From assembly GCA_963842155.1 (NCBI GenBank), contig CAWJFP010000023.1, positions 40,253 through 104,252 of the forward strand: a stretch of 64,000 nucleotides of DNA. Reading direction: 5' to 3'. Of this stretch, positions 17,030 to 25,558 are shown piece by piece. Made by a program: the position numbers and the translations under genes. Within the stretch, counting starts at the first letter, position 1. Every line of letters starts with the position of its first letter. Source of the DNA: CAWJFP01 sp963842155 (lineage in GTDB: Bacteria > Pseudomonadota > Alphaproteobacteria > JACZXZ01). The notes under the pieces are model-generated. The model had not been told where the DNA came from. It was given only the letters and a program-made list of their open reading frames with translations, and made no database searches.

Positions 17030-17949
17030 GGCCGCCCGAGCCGCCGCGCCAACTCCTCGACGAGGAAGCGCCCCACGCCCGCGCCGACGATCGGTGCATC
17101 GGCCGGCGGCAGAAACGCCGAGAGCAGATGATGGCAGGCCGCCTCGAGCAGATGGAGCTGGCGCGCGGCGAGCTGGCGGGCGAGCGCGTCCCAGGCCGCG
17201 TCGGACGCCGACGCGGCGTCGCGCCCCGCCATCCGCGCGAGCCGCGCCCTGCTCTCGCCAAGCGACTTGCCGCGACTGTCCGCGCTCGCATGCTGATCGG
17301 CATGGGGCGGCAACGCGCTGGTCAAGCGATAGACGTCCGCCATGGAGGCGAAATATTCCGCCATGACGCCGAGCCGCTCGCCCCCAAACGAGAGATGGCG
17401 CGCGACCGCCATCACGGGCGTGCGCACGACGCCCGTATAGACCAGCTCGCGACAGGCGAGCCGCGAGGCGTCGTCGCGCCCGCGCGCCGCCACCCTATCC
17501 TCCTTGAGCGGCGTCAAATCCGTGGTGGTGCTGCCGATATCGATCAGCAGCCCATCGCCGCAACGCGCGGCCGCGATGACGGCCGAGGCATGCCAATTGG
17601 CGGAAGCGACGGCCGCCGGACGCGCCATCGCCTCCTCCGGCGTGACGAAGCCGTCGAGGCCATAAATCGCGACGGCCGCCGCGCCGAGCGCCGGGCGCAG
17701 GGCTTCGAGGATCCCGCGCACGCCCGTGGCGCGGTCGGGGAAGAGATCGGCGAGCTCGCCCGTCATGGTGACGGCGACGCGTTCCATCTTGGGCCAGCCC
17801 GCTTGTCCTTCGACGAGGGCGGCGCCGAGCCTGTCGAGGCCCTGCCAAAGGGCGCAAGGGACTTGCCGCAGATCGAGCAGCCGCCCCTCCGTCGCGCGCG
17901 CGAGCTTGAGATGGGCGCCGCCGATATCGAGGCCGAGTACCTCGCTCAT
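16837..17949 (-). CDS. H4MPT-linked C1-transfer hydantoinase/oxoprolinase-type protein
   Basis: A 370-residue ASKHA-fold protein of the type TIGR03123 calls a probable H4MPT-linked C1-transfer pathway protein. ATP-binding motifs are LGLDIGGAHLKLARA at the start and LLIDIGSTTTDLTPL near residue 140. Others are ELADLFPDRATGV, RHLSFGGERLGVMAEYFAS and PIVGAGVGRFLVEELARRLG. A catalytic role in cofactor biosynthesis is assumed but not shown. The start overlaps the stop of the upstream ATP-grasp gene by 3 bases. The C-terminal 25 residues are arginine-rich and overlap mfnB on the other strand, so the true end may be slightly earlier. Confidence 0.85.
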   Translation of the reverse strand: MSEVLGLDIGGAHLKLARATEGRLLDLRQVPCALWQGLDRLGAALVEGQAGWPKMERVAVTMTGELADLFPDRATGVRGILEALRPALGAAAVAIYGLDGFVTPEEAMARPAAVASANWHASAVIAAARCGDGLLIDIGSTTTDLTPLKEDRVAARGRDDASRLACRELVYTGVVRTPVMAVARHLSFGGERLGVMAEYFASMADVYRLTSALPPHADQHASADSRGKSLGESRARLARMAGRDAASASDAAWDALARQLAARQLHLLEAACHHLLSAFLPPADAPIVGAGVGRFLVEELARRLGRPYRSFAALIPVEPAAAEHAADCAPAAAVALLLAGERRMATRRATRAGSSGASRLPPVKAERKPR

Positions 17950-18954
17950 GCCGCCGCCTCCAACGCGGGCACGGCGATCTCGACCGGCAGGGGGGCGAGC
18001 GGGCGGATGAGCGACGCGAGCCCTTGCTTGCCGAGCGCCAGAACGAGCGCCGCCGGGTTGAGGCCCAGGCTGCGGCCGAGGCCGACATAGGAGGTAGTGA
18101 GGCGCGGATTGACCTCGAGCGCGACGAGCCCTTCGGGGCTCTCGATGAGGTCGATGCCGGCATAGCCCCAGAGCCCGGGAAGCGCGGCCGCGATTCGCGC
18201 GGCGATGGGCTCCAGCCGCTCGCGCATTGCCTCGGCGCCGCCCACGATGCCGCCGCGATAGCGGAATCCACCCCCCACGCGCTCGACACTTCTGCCGGTT
18301 GCAGGCAAGGAGCCAAGCCTTGCCGTCCTCAGCCAAGATCGAGAGGCTCAAGGCGGCGCCCGGCAGGAAGGGCTGCAGCAGGAAGCTGCCCTGCGGCGCG
18401 CTTCGCCGCCAATCTGCCAAGTCGCGCTCGTCGGCGAGCCAGAAGACATCCTCCGAGCCCACGCCGTCGTCGCGCTTCGCGATCCAGCCGGTCCGGCTCG
18501 GCGGCGGCGTCTCGCCGCTCGCCACGGAAGGCGGAACGGCGACGCCGTGGGCCGCGAGAAGGCGCGCCGTCGCCAGCTTGCTGCGCGCGATGGCGAGGGC
18601 CTCGGGGCGGCTATTGAGGACGGGCTTGCCGGCGTCGAGCGCGAGCCGCGTGAGCCGTTCCAGGATGCCGCCGGTCTCGGGCGCGATCGGCCAGACGAGA
18701 TCGCTCGCTTCCATGAGCCGGCGCCAATCCCGCCAGGCGCGGCCCGGCTCGATCGCCTCGACCCGCACCTCGAGCGCGCCGAGCGCGATCGCCGGATCGC
18801 GCGCCACCGTGACCTCGATCTCCGGGATGCGCGCGAGATCGGCGGCGAGCGCGCGCAGCATCATGCGCGCTTCCGCGATCAGGCGCGAGGCTGCGCCGCT
18901 TCCCTCCAAGCCGCCTCCCGTGACATACTCGACGAGGAACAGCCGCACTTTCAC
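17946..18954 (-). CDS. ATP-grasp protein of H4MPT cluster, frameshifted
   Basis: An ATP-grasp ligase family member, 335 residues after one repair. The N-terminus (MKVRLFLVEYVTGGGLEG) is conserved, followed by NSRPEALAIARSKLATARLL and TGWIAKRDDGVGSEDVF. The frame breaks at 18288: one base less in the AA doublet gives LACNRQSVERVGGGFRYRGG and continues through YAGIDLIESPEGLVALEVNP (metal site) to the stop at 17946. It probably ligates an amino acid or other acid onto an H4MPT or methanofuran intermediate, by family analogy. The GTG start at 18954 is only 5 bases from the divergent HisA-like start. Confidence 0.82.
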
Positions 18955-18959
18955 TCCCC

Positions 18960-19664
18960 ATGTCCCAACGCTTTTCGATCATCCCCGTGCTGGACCTGAA
19001 GGCCGGCCGCGTGGTCCATGCGCGCGCGGGCGAGCGCGCGCAATATCGGCCGATCGAGACGCCGCTCGCCGCGACGAGCGCGCCCGAAGACGTGCTGGCG
19101 GGCTTGCGCGGGCTCAAGGACTTCCGCCGCATATATATCGCCGATCTCGACGCGATCGAAGGCGGCGCGGGCCATCGGGCGGCGATCGAGGGGCTCTTGC
19201 GCGCTTTCGCCGATCTCGAGATCTGGCTCGATGGCGGCTTCGCCACCCCGGAGGCGGCCTCGGCCGCCAGCGCCGAGCGCATTCGCCCTGTGCTCGGCAG
19301 CGAAAGCCTCGCGGAGCCCGCCGAAGCCTTGACGCGCTTGGCTGCGGCGCGCGGCCTGCTTTCGCTCGATTATCGCGGCGACGACTTCCAAGGCCCGGCC
19401 GCGCTGGAGCATGAGCCCGCGCTCTGGCCGCGCGACGTGATCGTCATGACGCTCGCGCGCGTGGGAACCGGCCAGGGGCCGGATCTGGAACGCCTCGCCC
19501 GGATCAAATCGCTGGCGGGCGCGCGTCAAGTGTGGGCTGCGGGGGGCGTGCGCGGGGTCGAGGATCTGGAGCAACTGGCCGCCATGGGCATCGCGGGTGC
19601 GCTTGTTGCAACCGCGCTCCATGACGGCCGGCTCCCCCGGGCGGCACTTGCCGCCTTCGATTGA
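18960..19664 (+). CDS. HisA/HisF-related TIM-barrel protein of H4MPT cluster
   Basis: A 234-residue (beta/alpha)8 protein with the HisA fold: FSIIPVLDLKAGRVVHARAG at the N-terminus, IYIADLDAIEGG, IWLDGGFATPEA, and a C-terminal phosphate site VWAAGGVRGVEDLEQL. It lacks the full HisA pattern of histidine synthesis and is a fixed member of methylotroph H4MPT clusters. Its substrate is unknown; a phosphoribosyl-type intermediate is expected from the fold. It is transcribed away from the ATP-grasp gene, with 5 bases between starts, and converges on fae. Confidence 0.82.
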   Translation: MSQRFSIIPVLDLKAGRVVHARAGERAQYRPIETPLAATSAPEDVLAGLRGLKDFRRIYIADLDAIEGGAGHRAAIEGLLRAFADLEIWLDGGFATPEAASAASAERIRPVLGSESLAEPAEALTRLAAARGLLSLDYRGDDFQGPAALEHEPALWPRDVIVMTLARVGTGQGPDLERLARIKSLAGARQVWAAGGVRGVEDLEQLAAMGIAGALVATALHDGRLPRAALAAFD

Positions 19665-19785
19665 ATCGCGGCGCTCGCCGCTTTCGATTGATCGCCATGA
19701 GCCGGCCTAGGGCTGGGCCAGGCCGGCCGCGCGACGGGCGTCTCGAGGCGCCCCCGCCGGCGCCATGCGGCCGAGGCCGCCTCGC

Positions 19786-20298
19786 TTATTGATGGGCCGC
19801 GAAGGGATGGGTGACCTTGTTGCGCTGATCGAGCGTCTGGCGGGCGGTTGGCTCGCCGGCCACGGCGCGCTTTAGAGCCTGCTTGGTCGCCTCGTAATTG
19901 AAGTCCTGGATCTTCTTGTCGTCGGCCGCTTCCCAATGGATGAACACGCCGACGCAGATGAAGATGTCGTCGGCCTCGTCGACGGGAATGGTGCCGTCCT
20001 TGACGCAGTCGGTGACCGCGGTGGCGACGGCGCGCTGCGCCGGGCCGAACATCTGCACCGCCTGCTTGGCGTTCTTGATCGTCACCTTGTTGAAGATCAC
20101 GGTGCTGGGCTTGCACATCAGGTTCGGGCCGATCACCGCGAGCAGCCCGTTGACGCCTTCGCGTTGGCTGGTGAGCGTGTGGCAGAAGGCGGTCTCGGCG
20201 GCGCTGCCGCGTGGCCCCAAAATCAAGTCGATATGGGCAATCTCGTTGCCGTCCCCAACGAGCGACTCGCCGACCATGACCTTGTTGATTTTTGCCAT
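19786..20298 (-). CDS. fae: formaldehyde-activating enzyme
   Basis: A 170-residue cytoplasmic enzyme that catalyses condensation of formaldehyde with H4MPT to methylene-H4MPT. Strongly conserved text is MAKINKVMVGESLVGDGNEI, AHIDLILGPRGS (the catalytic His of the family), TAFCHTLTSQREG, CKPSTVIFNKVTIKN, VQMFGPAQRAVA and VGVFIHWEAADD, with the typical HPFA near the end. The length equals that of known Fae. The ribosome site GGGAGG lies 7 bases before ATG 20298. It is the last gene of the minus-strand H4MPT operon, 37 bases after the CitG-like gene. Confidence 0.98.
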   Translation of the reverse strand: MAKINKVMVGESLVGDGNEIAHIDLILGPRGSAAETAFCHTLTSQREGVNGLLAVIGPNLMCKPSTVIFNKVTIKNAKQAVQMFGPAQRAVATAVTDCVKDGTIPVDEADDIFICVGVFIHWEAADDKKIQDFNYEATKQALKRAVAGEPTARQTLDQRNKVTHPFAAHQ

Positions 20299-20335
20299 AA
20301 TATCCTCCCATGGGCGTTGTTGACTTTCGCAGCGT

Positions 20336-21223
20336 TCACGCCGCTGCCTGCCGCACAATATCTGCGATGGCGGCGGCAAGCAAGCTTGCAACGGCAAGGT
20401 CCGCCGAGGTCCCGGGATTGATGCCGCGCGCCTTGAGATCGCGGTCGAAGGCGAGCAGCCGCTCGGACTGTCGCGGCAGTTCTTCGGCCGAGGGGAAGCG
20501 CTCGAGCAGCGCCGCCGCCTCGGCGCGCACCGCCTCCGCGCAGGGCCGCCCGAGCTTGCGCTCGACATGGCTGTCCGGGAAACCGGCGAGGAAGGACAGA
20601 TAGACGTGGGTCGCTGCCCATTCCTGGCTCGTCCCACTTTGCCGCGCGGCGACGAGACGCGCGACGCCGATCTCGAAGACATCCTCGTAGCCCGTCGCAT
20701 ATTGCCGCGCGATCCGATCGCGGCCCGCGGCCAGCGCCATGGCTTGCCGCAGCGCGATCGTCGGCCGCGTCGCCACGTCCTGCGCCACCGCCTGGCCGAG
20801 ACCGGCGGGCTGCGCCAGGCGAATCGCCTCATAGGCCTGGACGGCGTCCTCGACCGTCAGCCCTTCCAGCACCTCGAGCAGCGCCGCGCGCAAGCCCCCG
20901 GGCGCCGCCCGCTCGCCGGCCGCGAGGAGCGGTGCCGCGAGCAGCAGAATGCCGAGATTGGTGTTGGCGCCGACGCGGCTCCAAGTCGCGCGCATCGCAT
21001 CGCGCAGGCGCCGCCCGATCGGGCTGCCGGGCTCGGTAAGCGGCGGCGCCGAGACCTCGGCGCTGAGCTCGAAATCCTCGACCGTCATGCCGTGGCCGCC
21101 GCCATGGACATGCACGTTCCCCGGCTTGAGCGCGCGCAGCTCGAGAAGGCAGGCCTCGCGATAGGCAGCGGCGAGCGCGGCACGCCGCGCGCGCGAGGGC
21201 TCAGGCGAGACGGCCGAGCACAT
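20336..21223 (-). CDS. CitG/MdcB-type triphosphoribosyl-dephospho-CoA synthase-like protein
   Basis: A 295-residue helical protein of the CitG family. Motifs are YREACLLELRALKPGNVHVHG, SRVGANTNLGILLLAAPL, TGYEDVFEI, and RGINPGTSADLAVASLLAAA. CitG enzymes join ATP to dephospho-CoA. No citrate or malonate lyase genes are here; instead this subtype is a regular part of H4MPT operons, where it may make a ribose-phosphate-bearing intermediate of the cofactor. That role is inference. It overlaps the RimK-like gene by 23 bases and precedes fae. Confidence 0.85.
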   Translation of the reverse strand: MCSAVSPEPSRARRAALAAAYREACLLELRALKPGNVHVHGGGHGMTVEDFELSAEVSAPPLTEPGSPIGRRLRDAMRATWSRVGANTNLGILLLAAPLLAAGERAAPGGLRAALLEVLEGLTVEDAVQAYEAIRLAQPAGLGQAVAQDVATRPTIALRQAMALAAGRDRIARQYATGYEDVFEIGVARLVAARQSGTSQEWAATHVYLSFLAGFPDSHVERKLGRPCAEAVRAEAAALLERFPSAEELPRQSERLLAFDRDLKARGINPGTSADLAVASLLAAAIADIVRQAAA

Positions 21224-22073
21224 GATCGGCCAGGAGCTGGGCGATGTCGCAAGCGGCGACGGTTTGCAGCCCCTTCCAGGCGGGCATCGAATTGGCCTCG
21301 AGGACGAAGAGCGCGCCGTCCGGCGCCTCGATCACGTCGATGCCGGCATAGTCGGCGCCCACCGCGGCGACGGCGGCGAGGCTGAGCTCGGCGATGCGGT
21401 CGCCGATCGCCGCGGCTTCGCAACGCCCGCCCCTCCCCACATTGGTGACCCAGCTTCGTCCGCGGCGGACCATGGCGGCGACGGGCCTCTGCCCTACCAC
21501 CATCACCCGGTAGTCGCGCCAGTCCTCCTCGCGCCCGACGAAATGCTGCAGATAGCGCACGCCGGCATAGGCCTCGGCGGGCGGCAGCTCGTCGTCGCGA
21601 CGCAGGCGGACAAGGCCGCGTCCTTGCGCGCCGAACAGCGGCTTCGCCACCCATTCCGAGAATCCCGCCGCCAAGAAGCCCTTCGCCGCCTCGTCGCGCT
21701 CGGCGACGTAGGTCGGCGGCGTCGGGATGCCGGCGCGATGGAAGAGGAAGCTCGTCATCGATTTGTCGACGCAGCGCTCGATGGCGCGCGCGTCGTTGAC
21801 GACCGGCAGGCCGATGAGGCCCAAGGCATGGAGGAAGCCCAAGCGCAAGGTGACTTGCTCGAAGCTGCCGCCCGCGATGTTCTTGACGAAGACGGCGTCG
21901 GGCAGCCCGTCCTCGCAGCCCGGGATGAGGACGCCCGGCCCCTCGCCCTCGATGCGGAAGACGCAGTCCCTGAGCGAGCGCACGAGCGCTTCTGCCCCGC
22001 GCGCGGCGAAGGCGGCGACGAGCCGCCGGCTATGCCAATCCGGCTGATCGGCGAAGATGACGATGCGGGCCAT
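21201..22073 (-). CDS. RimK-family ATP-grasp ligase of H4MPT cluster (MptN-like)
   Basis: A 290-residue ATP-grasp ligase of the alpha-L-glutamate-ligase type. Features are VNDARAIERCVDKSMTSFLF (substrate binding), EWVAKPLFGAQGRGLVRL (ATP-grasp glycine-rich loop), and GIDVIEAPDGALFVLEANS with metal ligands. In archaea the related MptN adds glutamate to tetrahydrosarcinapterin; here it could add glutamate to the pterin or to the furan side chain. It lies downstream of mch but is separated from it by the AlbA_2 gene, and overlaps the CitG-like gene. Confidence 0.83.
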   Translation of the reverse strand: MARIVIFADQPDWHSRRLVAAFAARGAEALVRSLRDCVFRIEGEGPGVLIPGCEDGLPDAVFVKNIAGGSFEQVTLRLGFLHALGLIGLPVVNDARAIERCVDKSMTSFLFHRAGIPTPPTYVAERDEAAKGFLAAGFSEWVAKPLFGAQGRGLVRLRRDDELPPAEAYAGVRYLQHFVGREEDWRDYRVMVVGQRPVAAMVRRGRSWVTNVGRGGRCEAAAIGDRIAELSLAAVAAVGADYAGIDVIEAPDGALFVLEANSMPAWKGLQTVAACDIAQLLADHVLGRLA

Positions 22074-22136
22074 GGCCGGGATTATAGCGGGGGAGCGAAA
22101 CCGATGCCGCGCGGGCTCGATGGCCGGGAGAGCGTG

Positions 22137-23353
22137 CTAATCCACCTTGAGGCAGAATTTGCCAGACTCGTCGAAAGACGGCGTAGCCGATCTCCCGGCA
22201 GCATTGGCTGTTTGATCGAGAAGTGGGCGCAGCAGCTTGGCGTATTCCTTGGGATCGCTCGGGACGTCCTCGACGACGACCTCCGAGAAGTGAAACTGAT
22301 CTCGGTCGAATATTCCCATCTCATCTTCGAACACGCTACGCCCCATAGTGAATGAATATTGCACGCCTTTGACCCCAATCAGGCTAACGAGGAGAGCGAA
22401 CGGAGGAACGCAACCGAGCGCCAGCAAGGCCCTGAAATACGTGTGCGAGGATTTGACGATGCAAGCTTCTGTCTTAATCGCCGTCAGACGACCAGGGCTT
22501 TGAGGGATTCCGTCGCCCTGCAGAAACGACGAGGCTACAGCCTCGACAATGCCGGTATGAAAGACCTGCACATATGCTCGCTGCTCCATAGCGTTTGGCT
22601 GCGCATTGGAGAGCGTTAAAAGCCCATCTACTTGATCCGAAAATTGCTTGCGTGAGGCGAGTAGATTGGTGGGAACTTCATGTACAAATGATGGCTCGGA
22701 TCGAGTGGTAACGTGAGCCGCGTGTCGAAGGCTGAAAAGGGTATCACGTGCAATATGAGCGCGTGAGCGTCCAACAGCGGGACAGGTGCGTCGTTTGCAG
22801 CTATTTTGGCAATTCTGTCAAATCGAAAGTCACGGATTCGATCGGCGAGCTGCGGCGCGCGCGCAAAAAGCAACCGAAGCTCATCGACGTTCGGTTCGTA
22901 CTTTCCAGCCGATGACCTCGCATAAAACCGGTGATGTCCGTTTCCCTGTCGAACGATGCGATGCGGCTGATTGTAGCTGCGCGGAATACGAACCACCAAA
23001 ACGAAGCCGCCCGTAGCGATCGGGATTCCGCGTATAGCCAAACCGAAAATCCTCGGCTGAAGTCCGGAGCGGGCGATGTTTTCAAGCCGGAGTATTTCCG
23101 CATCGGCGTCGATTTGGAGGGGAGCGAAACCGAGCGGGACGCCCGCTTTCGCATTCATGCCGATAACGATGTCACCGCCGCCGGTGTTCGCGAAGGAGGA
23201 GATGTCGGCGAGATATTCGCCATAATCTTTATCTGCATTGCCGTAGGTGTCGCGCTTGTACTCGATGTCTCGCGTCTCCGATGCCTTGCCGTCGACGAGC
23301 CGCTGCAATTGGGCTTCATCGATTTGATCAAGCGTAAGGTGTTGGAGTGCCAT
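22137..23353 (-). CDS. AlbA_2 (Schlafen-type) domain protein, frameshifted, inserted in H4MPT operon
   Basis: A DNA-binding-domain protein of about 405 residues after one repair. The N-terminal AlbA_2 domain is clear (ETRDIEYKRDTYG; EYLADISSFANTGGGDIVIG; ARSGLQPRIFGL; GNGHHRFYARSSAGKYEP). The frame stops at 22628, but one extra T in the TTTT run near 22641-22644 gives NFSDQVDGLLTLSNAQPNAM and joins the downstream frame to 22137. GC is visibly lower and codon use less biased than in the neighbours. It breaks the mch to RimK-like gene run, so it looks like a foreign insertion. AlbA_2 proteins occur in regulators and defence loci; the function here is unknown. Confidence 0.78.
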
Positions 23354-23405
23354 GACGCCATTCTTGCAATTAATCGCTCGAAAACAAGAAGGACCGTGAT
23401 GTGTT

Positions 23406-24401
23406 TTACCCCTCGTCGCGGGCGAAGGAGCGGGCGAGGAGGGCCGGATCGAGGCGCCCGCGCCGGAAGGTCCGCCCGGTGGCGAGTGCGGTCACCTGCA
23501 CCTCGCCGGGGCTGAAGAGCAGCGGGTCGATCTTGTAGAAATCGCCCTTGTAGGCGGCGAACACTTCGGCGAAGGGGCGGCCGTAATCGCGGCTCGCGCT
23601 GCTCGGCATCTCGTTGGCGAGCTTCTCCGCCGCCTCCTCGGGGCCGTCGACGAAGAGCTGCACCCTGCCGCCATAAAGGATGGCGTCGTTGGTGCGGCCC
23701 ATGGAGGAGAGGAAATCACGGCCCGGCGGCGGCAAGGGCGCGGTGCCGATCCCGTCGCGGATATGCTCGAGCGGGAAATGGAGGAAATGCGCCTTGTGCA
23801 GCGCCACCTCGAGCGAGCGGGCGGCGATCTGCACCGAGCCCGCGAGGCTTTGCGTCGGTGTCATGATGATGGTGAGCTTCTGCGGCCGCACGCCGCAATC
23901 CCTGGCGGTTTCTTCGAGCAGCGCCGAGGGCGGGGCCTGCTCGGTCTCAAGCACCAGCACCGCCTCTTCCGCCTTGTCGCGATAGCCGAGCTCCTGGAAG
24001 AGCGTCTCCTTGCCGGCCAGGCTGCGGCCCGGCCCCGAGCCGAGGGCGAAGAACTTCGCGTCCTTGGCGTCGGATTTGAGGCTCCAGCCGGCATATTGGC
24101 TGCCGAGGCAGGCCAGCACGGGCCTTGCCGCCGCGACCGTCACCGTCCAGGGCCAGCTCTCGCCGCCGCCGCCGATGGCGACGCGCCCGAGCCCGCCCAG
24201 GCAAATCTCGGCGATGCGCCGGCCGGCCTCGATCCCGCCCGGCCGCTTGGCGCCGGCATCGATGAGCACGGCGCCCGAGCCGTCGCGGCTCACCCCGAGC
24301 CGCAAGGCGGCCGCGTCGGCCAGCAGTGCCGCCACTAGCGGCGCCGCCAGCCGGTTGAGGCTCACGAAATCCTCTTTGGGTGCTTTCTCGGGCTCGGCCA
24401 C
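23406..24401 (-). CDS. mch: methenyl-H4MPT cyclohydrolase
   Basis: A 331-residue cytoplasmic enzyme that hydrolyses methenyl-H4MPT to 5-formyl-H4MPT in formaldehyde oxidation. Family text includes SLNRLAAPLVAALLADAAAL, GRRIAEICLGGLGRVAI, LACLGSQYAGWSL, FFALGSGPGRSLAGKE, CGVRPQKLTIIMTPTQSLAG, VALHKAHFLHFPLEHIRDG, and GRTNDAILYGG. I chose GTG 24401 (AEPEKAPKEDFVSLNR), preceded by GAGGAC, because it lies just after the upstream stop at 24419. It sits between an ATP-grasp gene and the AlbA_2 insertion. Confidence 0.95.
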   Translation of the reverse strand: MAEPEKAPKEDFVSLNRLAAPLVAALLADAAALRLGVSRDGSGAVLIDAGAKRPGGIEAGRRIAEICLGGLGRVAIGGGGESWPWTVTVAAARPVLACLGSQYAGWSLKSDAKDAKFFALGSGPGRSLAGKETLFQELGYRDKAEEAVLVLETEQAPPSALLEETARDCGVRPQKLTIIMTPTQSLAGSVQIAARSLEVALHKAHFLHFPLEHIRDGIGTAPLPPPGRDFLSSMGRTNDAILYGGRVQLFVDGPEEAAEKLANEMPSSASRDYGRPFAEVFAAYKGDFYKIDPLLFSPGEVQVTALATGRTFRRGRLDPALLARSFARDEG

Positions 24402-24418
24402 GGCAATGTCCTCTTGGC

Positions 24419-25558
24419 TCAGGTGACGATGACGGGTGCGATGCGCGACAGGAGACGCATCGCGCGCCGCAAGGCGAGACCGCGCGCCTCGGCCAGGCTT
24501 GCGGCCGTCGCGCGGACCGTGCAGATCGGGTCGTCGCGGCCGACGATGCTGCCCGGCCTGCCGCGGTCCGCCGACCAGGCGGGCCAGGGAAAGGGCTTGG
24601 GGAGCGCGAGCCGCGCGGGCGCGTAAAGCACGGCGGCGGCGCGCGGCGCGAGATCGAGGCGCCGTTCCCCGGGTAGCCGCCCGGCGACGGCTTCGCGATG
24701 GAGGCGCCAGAGCAGCAAGCCGCCCGCGCCGTCGAAGAGATCCAGCGTGGCGCCGGGCCGCGGATTGACTTCGAGCAGCTGGAAGCTCCGATCCTCCAGC
24801 AGCAGGTCGAGGCTGTTGAGCCCGAGCAAAGCGGTCGCGCCGACGAGCGCCGCGCAGGCCTCGTCGAGCCCTGCGGCGAGCGCGGGCGTCAAGCGCAACG
24901 GCGCGGCGCAGCCGCCATAGCGGTAGGGCGCTTCCGCGGTGCCGTCCACCCATTGCTCACTGAAACCGACGAGACGAGCGCGCCGCCCGTCGGCGAGGAA
25001 GAGGACGGAGACCGGCCGGCCCGGCGCGCGGCGCTGGTAATAGAGCCCCGCTGCCGCGGCACCGGTTCCGGCCGCGCGGATATGGTCGCCGCCCGCGGCG
25101 CCGCTGCGCTTCTGCAACCAGCCCTCGCCTCGGCGCGGCGCGAGGCTCGTTTCGGGATGCGGCAGGCCCAGCCTGTCGAGCAGCCGCGCGAAGCGGAGCG
25201 GGTCCTTGAGCCGCGCCACCAGCTCGGGCGCGTTGCCGACGATCGGAAGCAAGGCGCCGAGCTCGGCGAGGAGCGCCGGGCAATGCTCGAAGCCCGCGCC
25301 GTAGACGATCCCGCTTGCGCGTCCACGCCAGGCCTCGACCGCGGCGAGGAGCGCCCGGCGATCGAAGCCTTCGGGCCCGAACGTCAGGCGGCGGCAGCCG
25401 AGTGCCAAACGCGCGGTATCGAGATCGACATAGCCGTCGATGACCAGCGCGGGCTCCCGCGCGCGCCGTGCCGCCGCGGCGAGGGCGCGCCCGGACTGCG
25501 CCAGGATCAGAAGCGGCCGCCGCTCAGGCGGCGATTTCGCGCGCGACCTTGTAGGCAT
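24419..25558 (-). CDS. ATP-grasp protein of H4MPT operon, between mtdB and mch
   Basis: A 379-residue ATP-grasp family protein. Recognisable parts are LLILAQSGRALAAAARRA, LVARLKDPLRFARLLDRLGL (ATP-grasp linker), GEGWLQKRSGAAGGDHI (ATP-binding loop), and NSLDLLLEDRSFQLLEVNP (metal ligands). It is a standard companion of mtdB and mch in methylotrophs and probably acts in H4MPT biosynthesis, but its substrate is not known. The start overlaps mtdB by 35 bases. It is distinct from the RimK-like and the 18-kb ATP-grasp genes, so three such ligases serve this cluster. Confidence 0.85.
   Translation of the reverse strand: MPTRSRAKSPPERRPLLILAQSGRALAAAARRAREPALVIDGYVDLDTARLALGCRRLTFGPEGFDRRALLAAVEAWRGRASGIVYGAGFEHCPALLAELGALLPIVGNAPELVARLKDPLRFARLLDRLGLPHPETSLAPRRGEGWLQKRSGAAGGDHIRAAGTGAAAAGLYYQRRAPGRPVSVLFLADGRRARLVGFSEQWVDGTAEAPYRYGGCAAPLRLTPALAAGLDEACAALVGATALLGLNSLDLLLEDRSFQLLEVNPRPGATLDLFDGAGGLLLWRLHREAVAGRLPGERRLDLAPRAAAVLYAPARLALPKPFPWPAWSADRGRPGSIVGRDDPICTVRATAASLAEARGLALRRAMRLLSRIAPVIVT

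Noticed and set aside
20336..21223. A citrate or malonate lyase locus around the CitG-like gene
   Set aside because: No lyase subunits are present; the gene lies between H4MPT genes, as in other methylotrophs.
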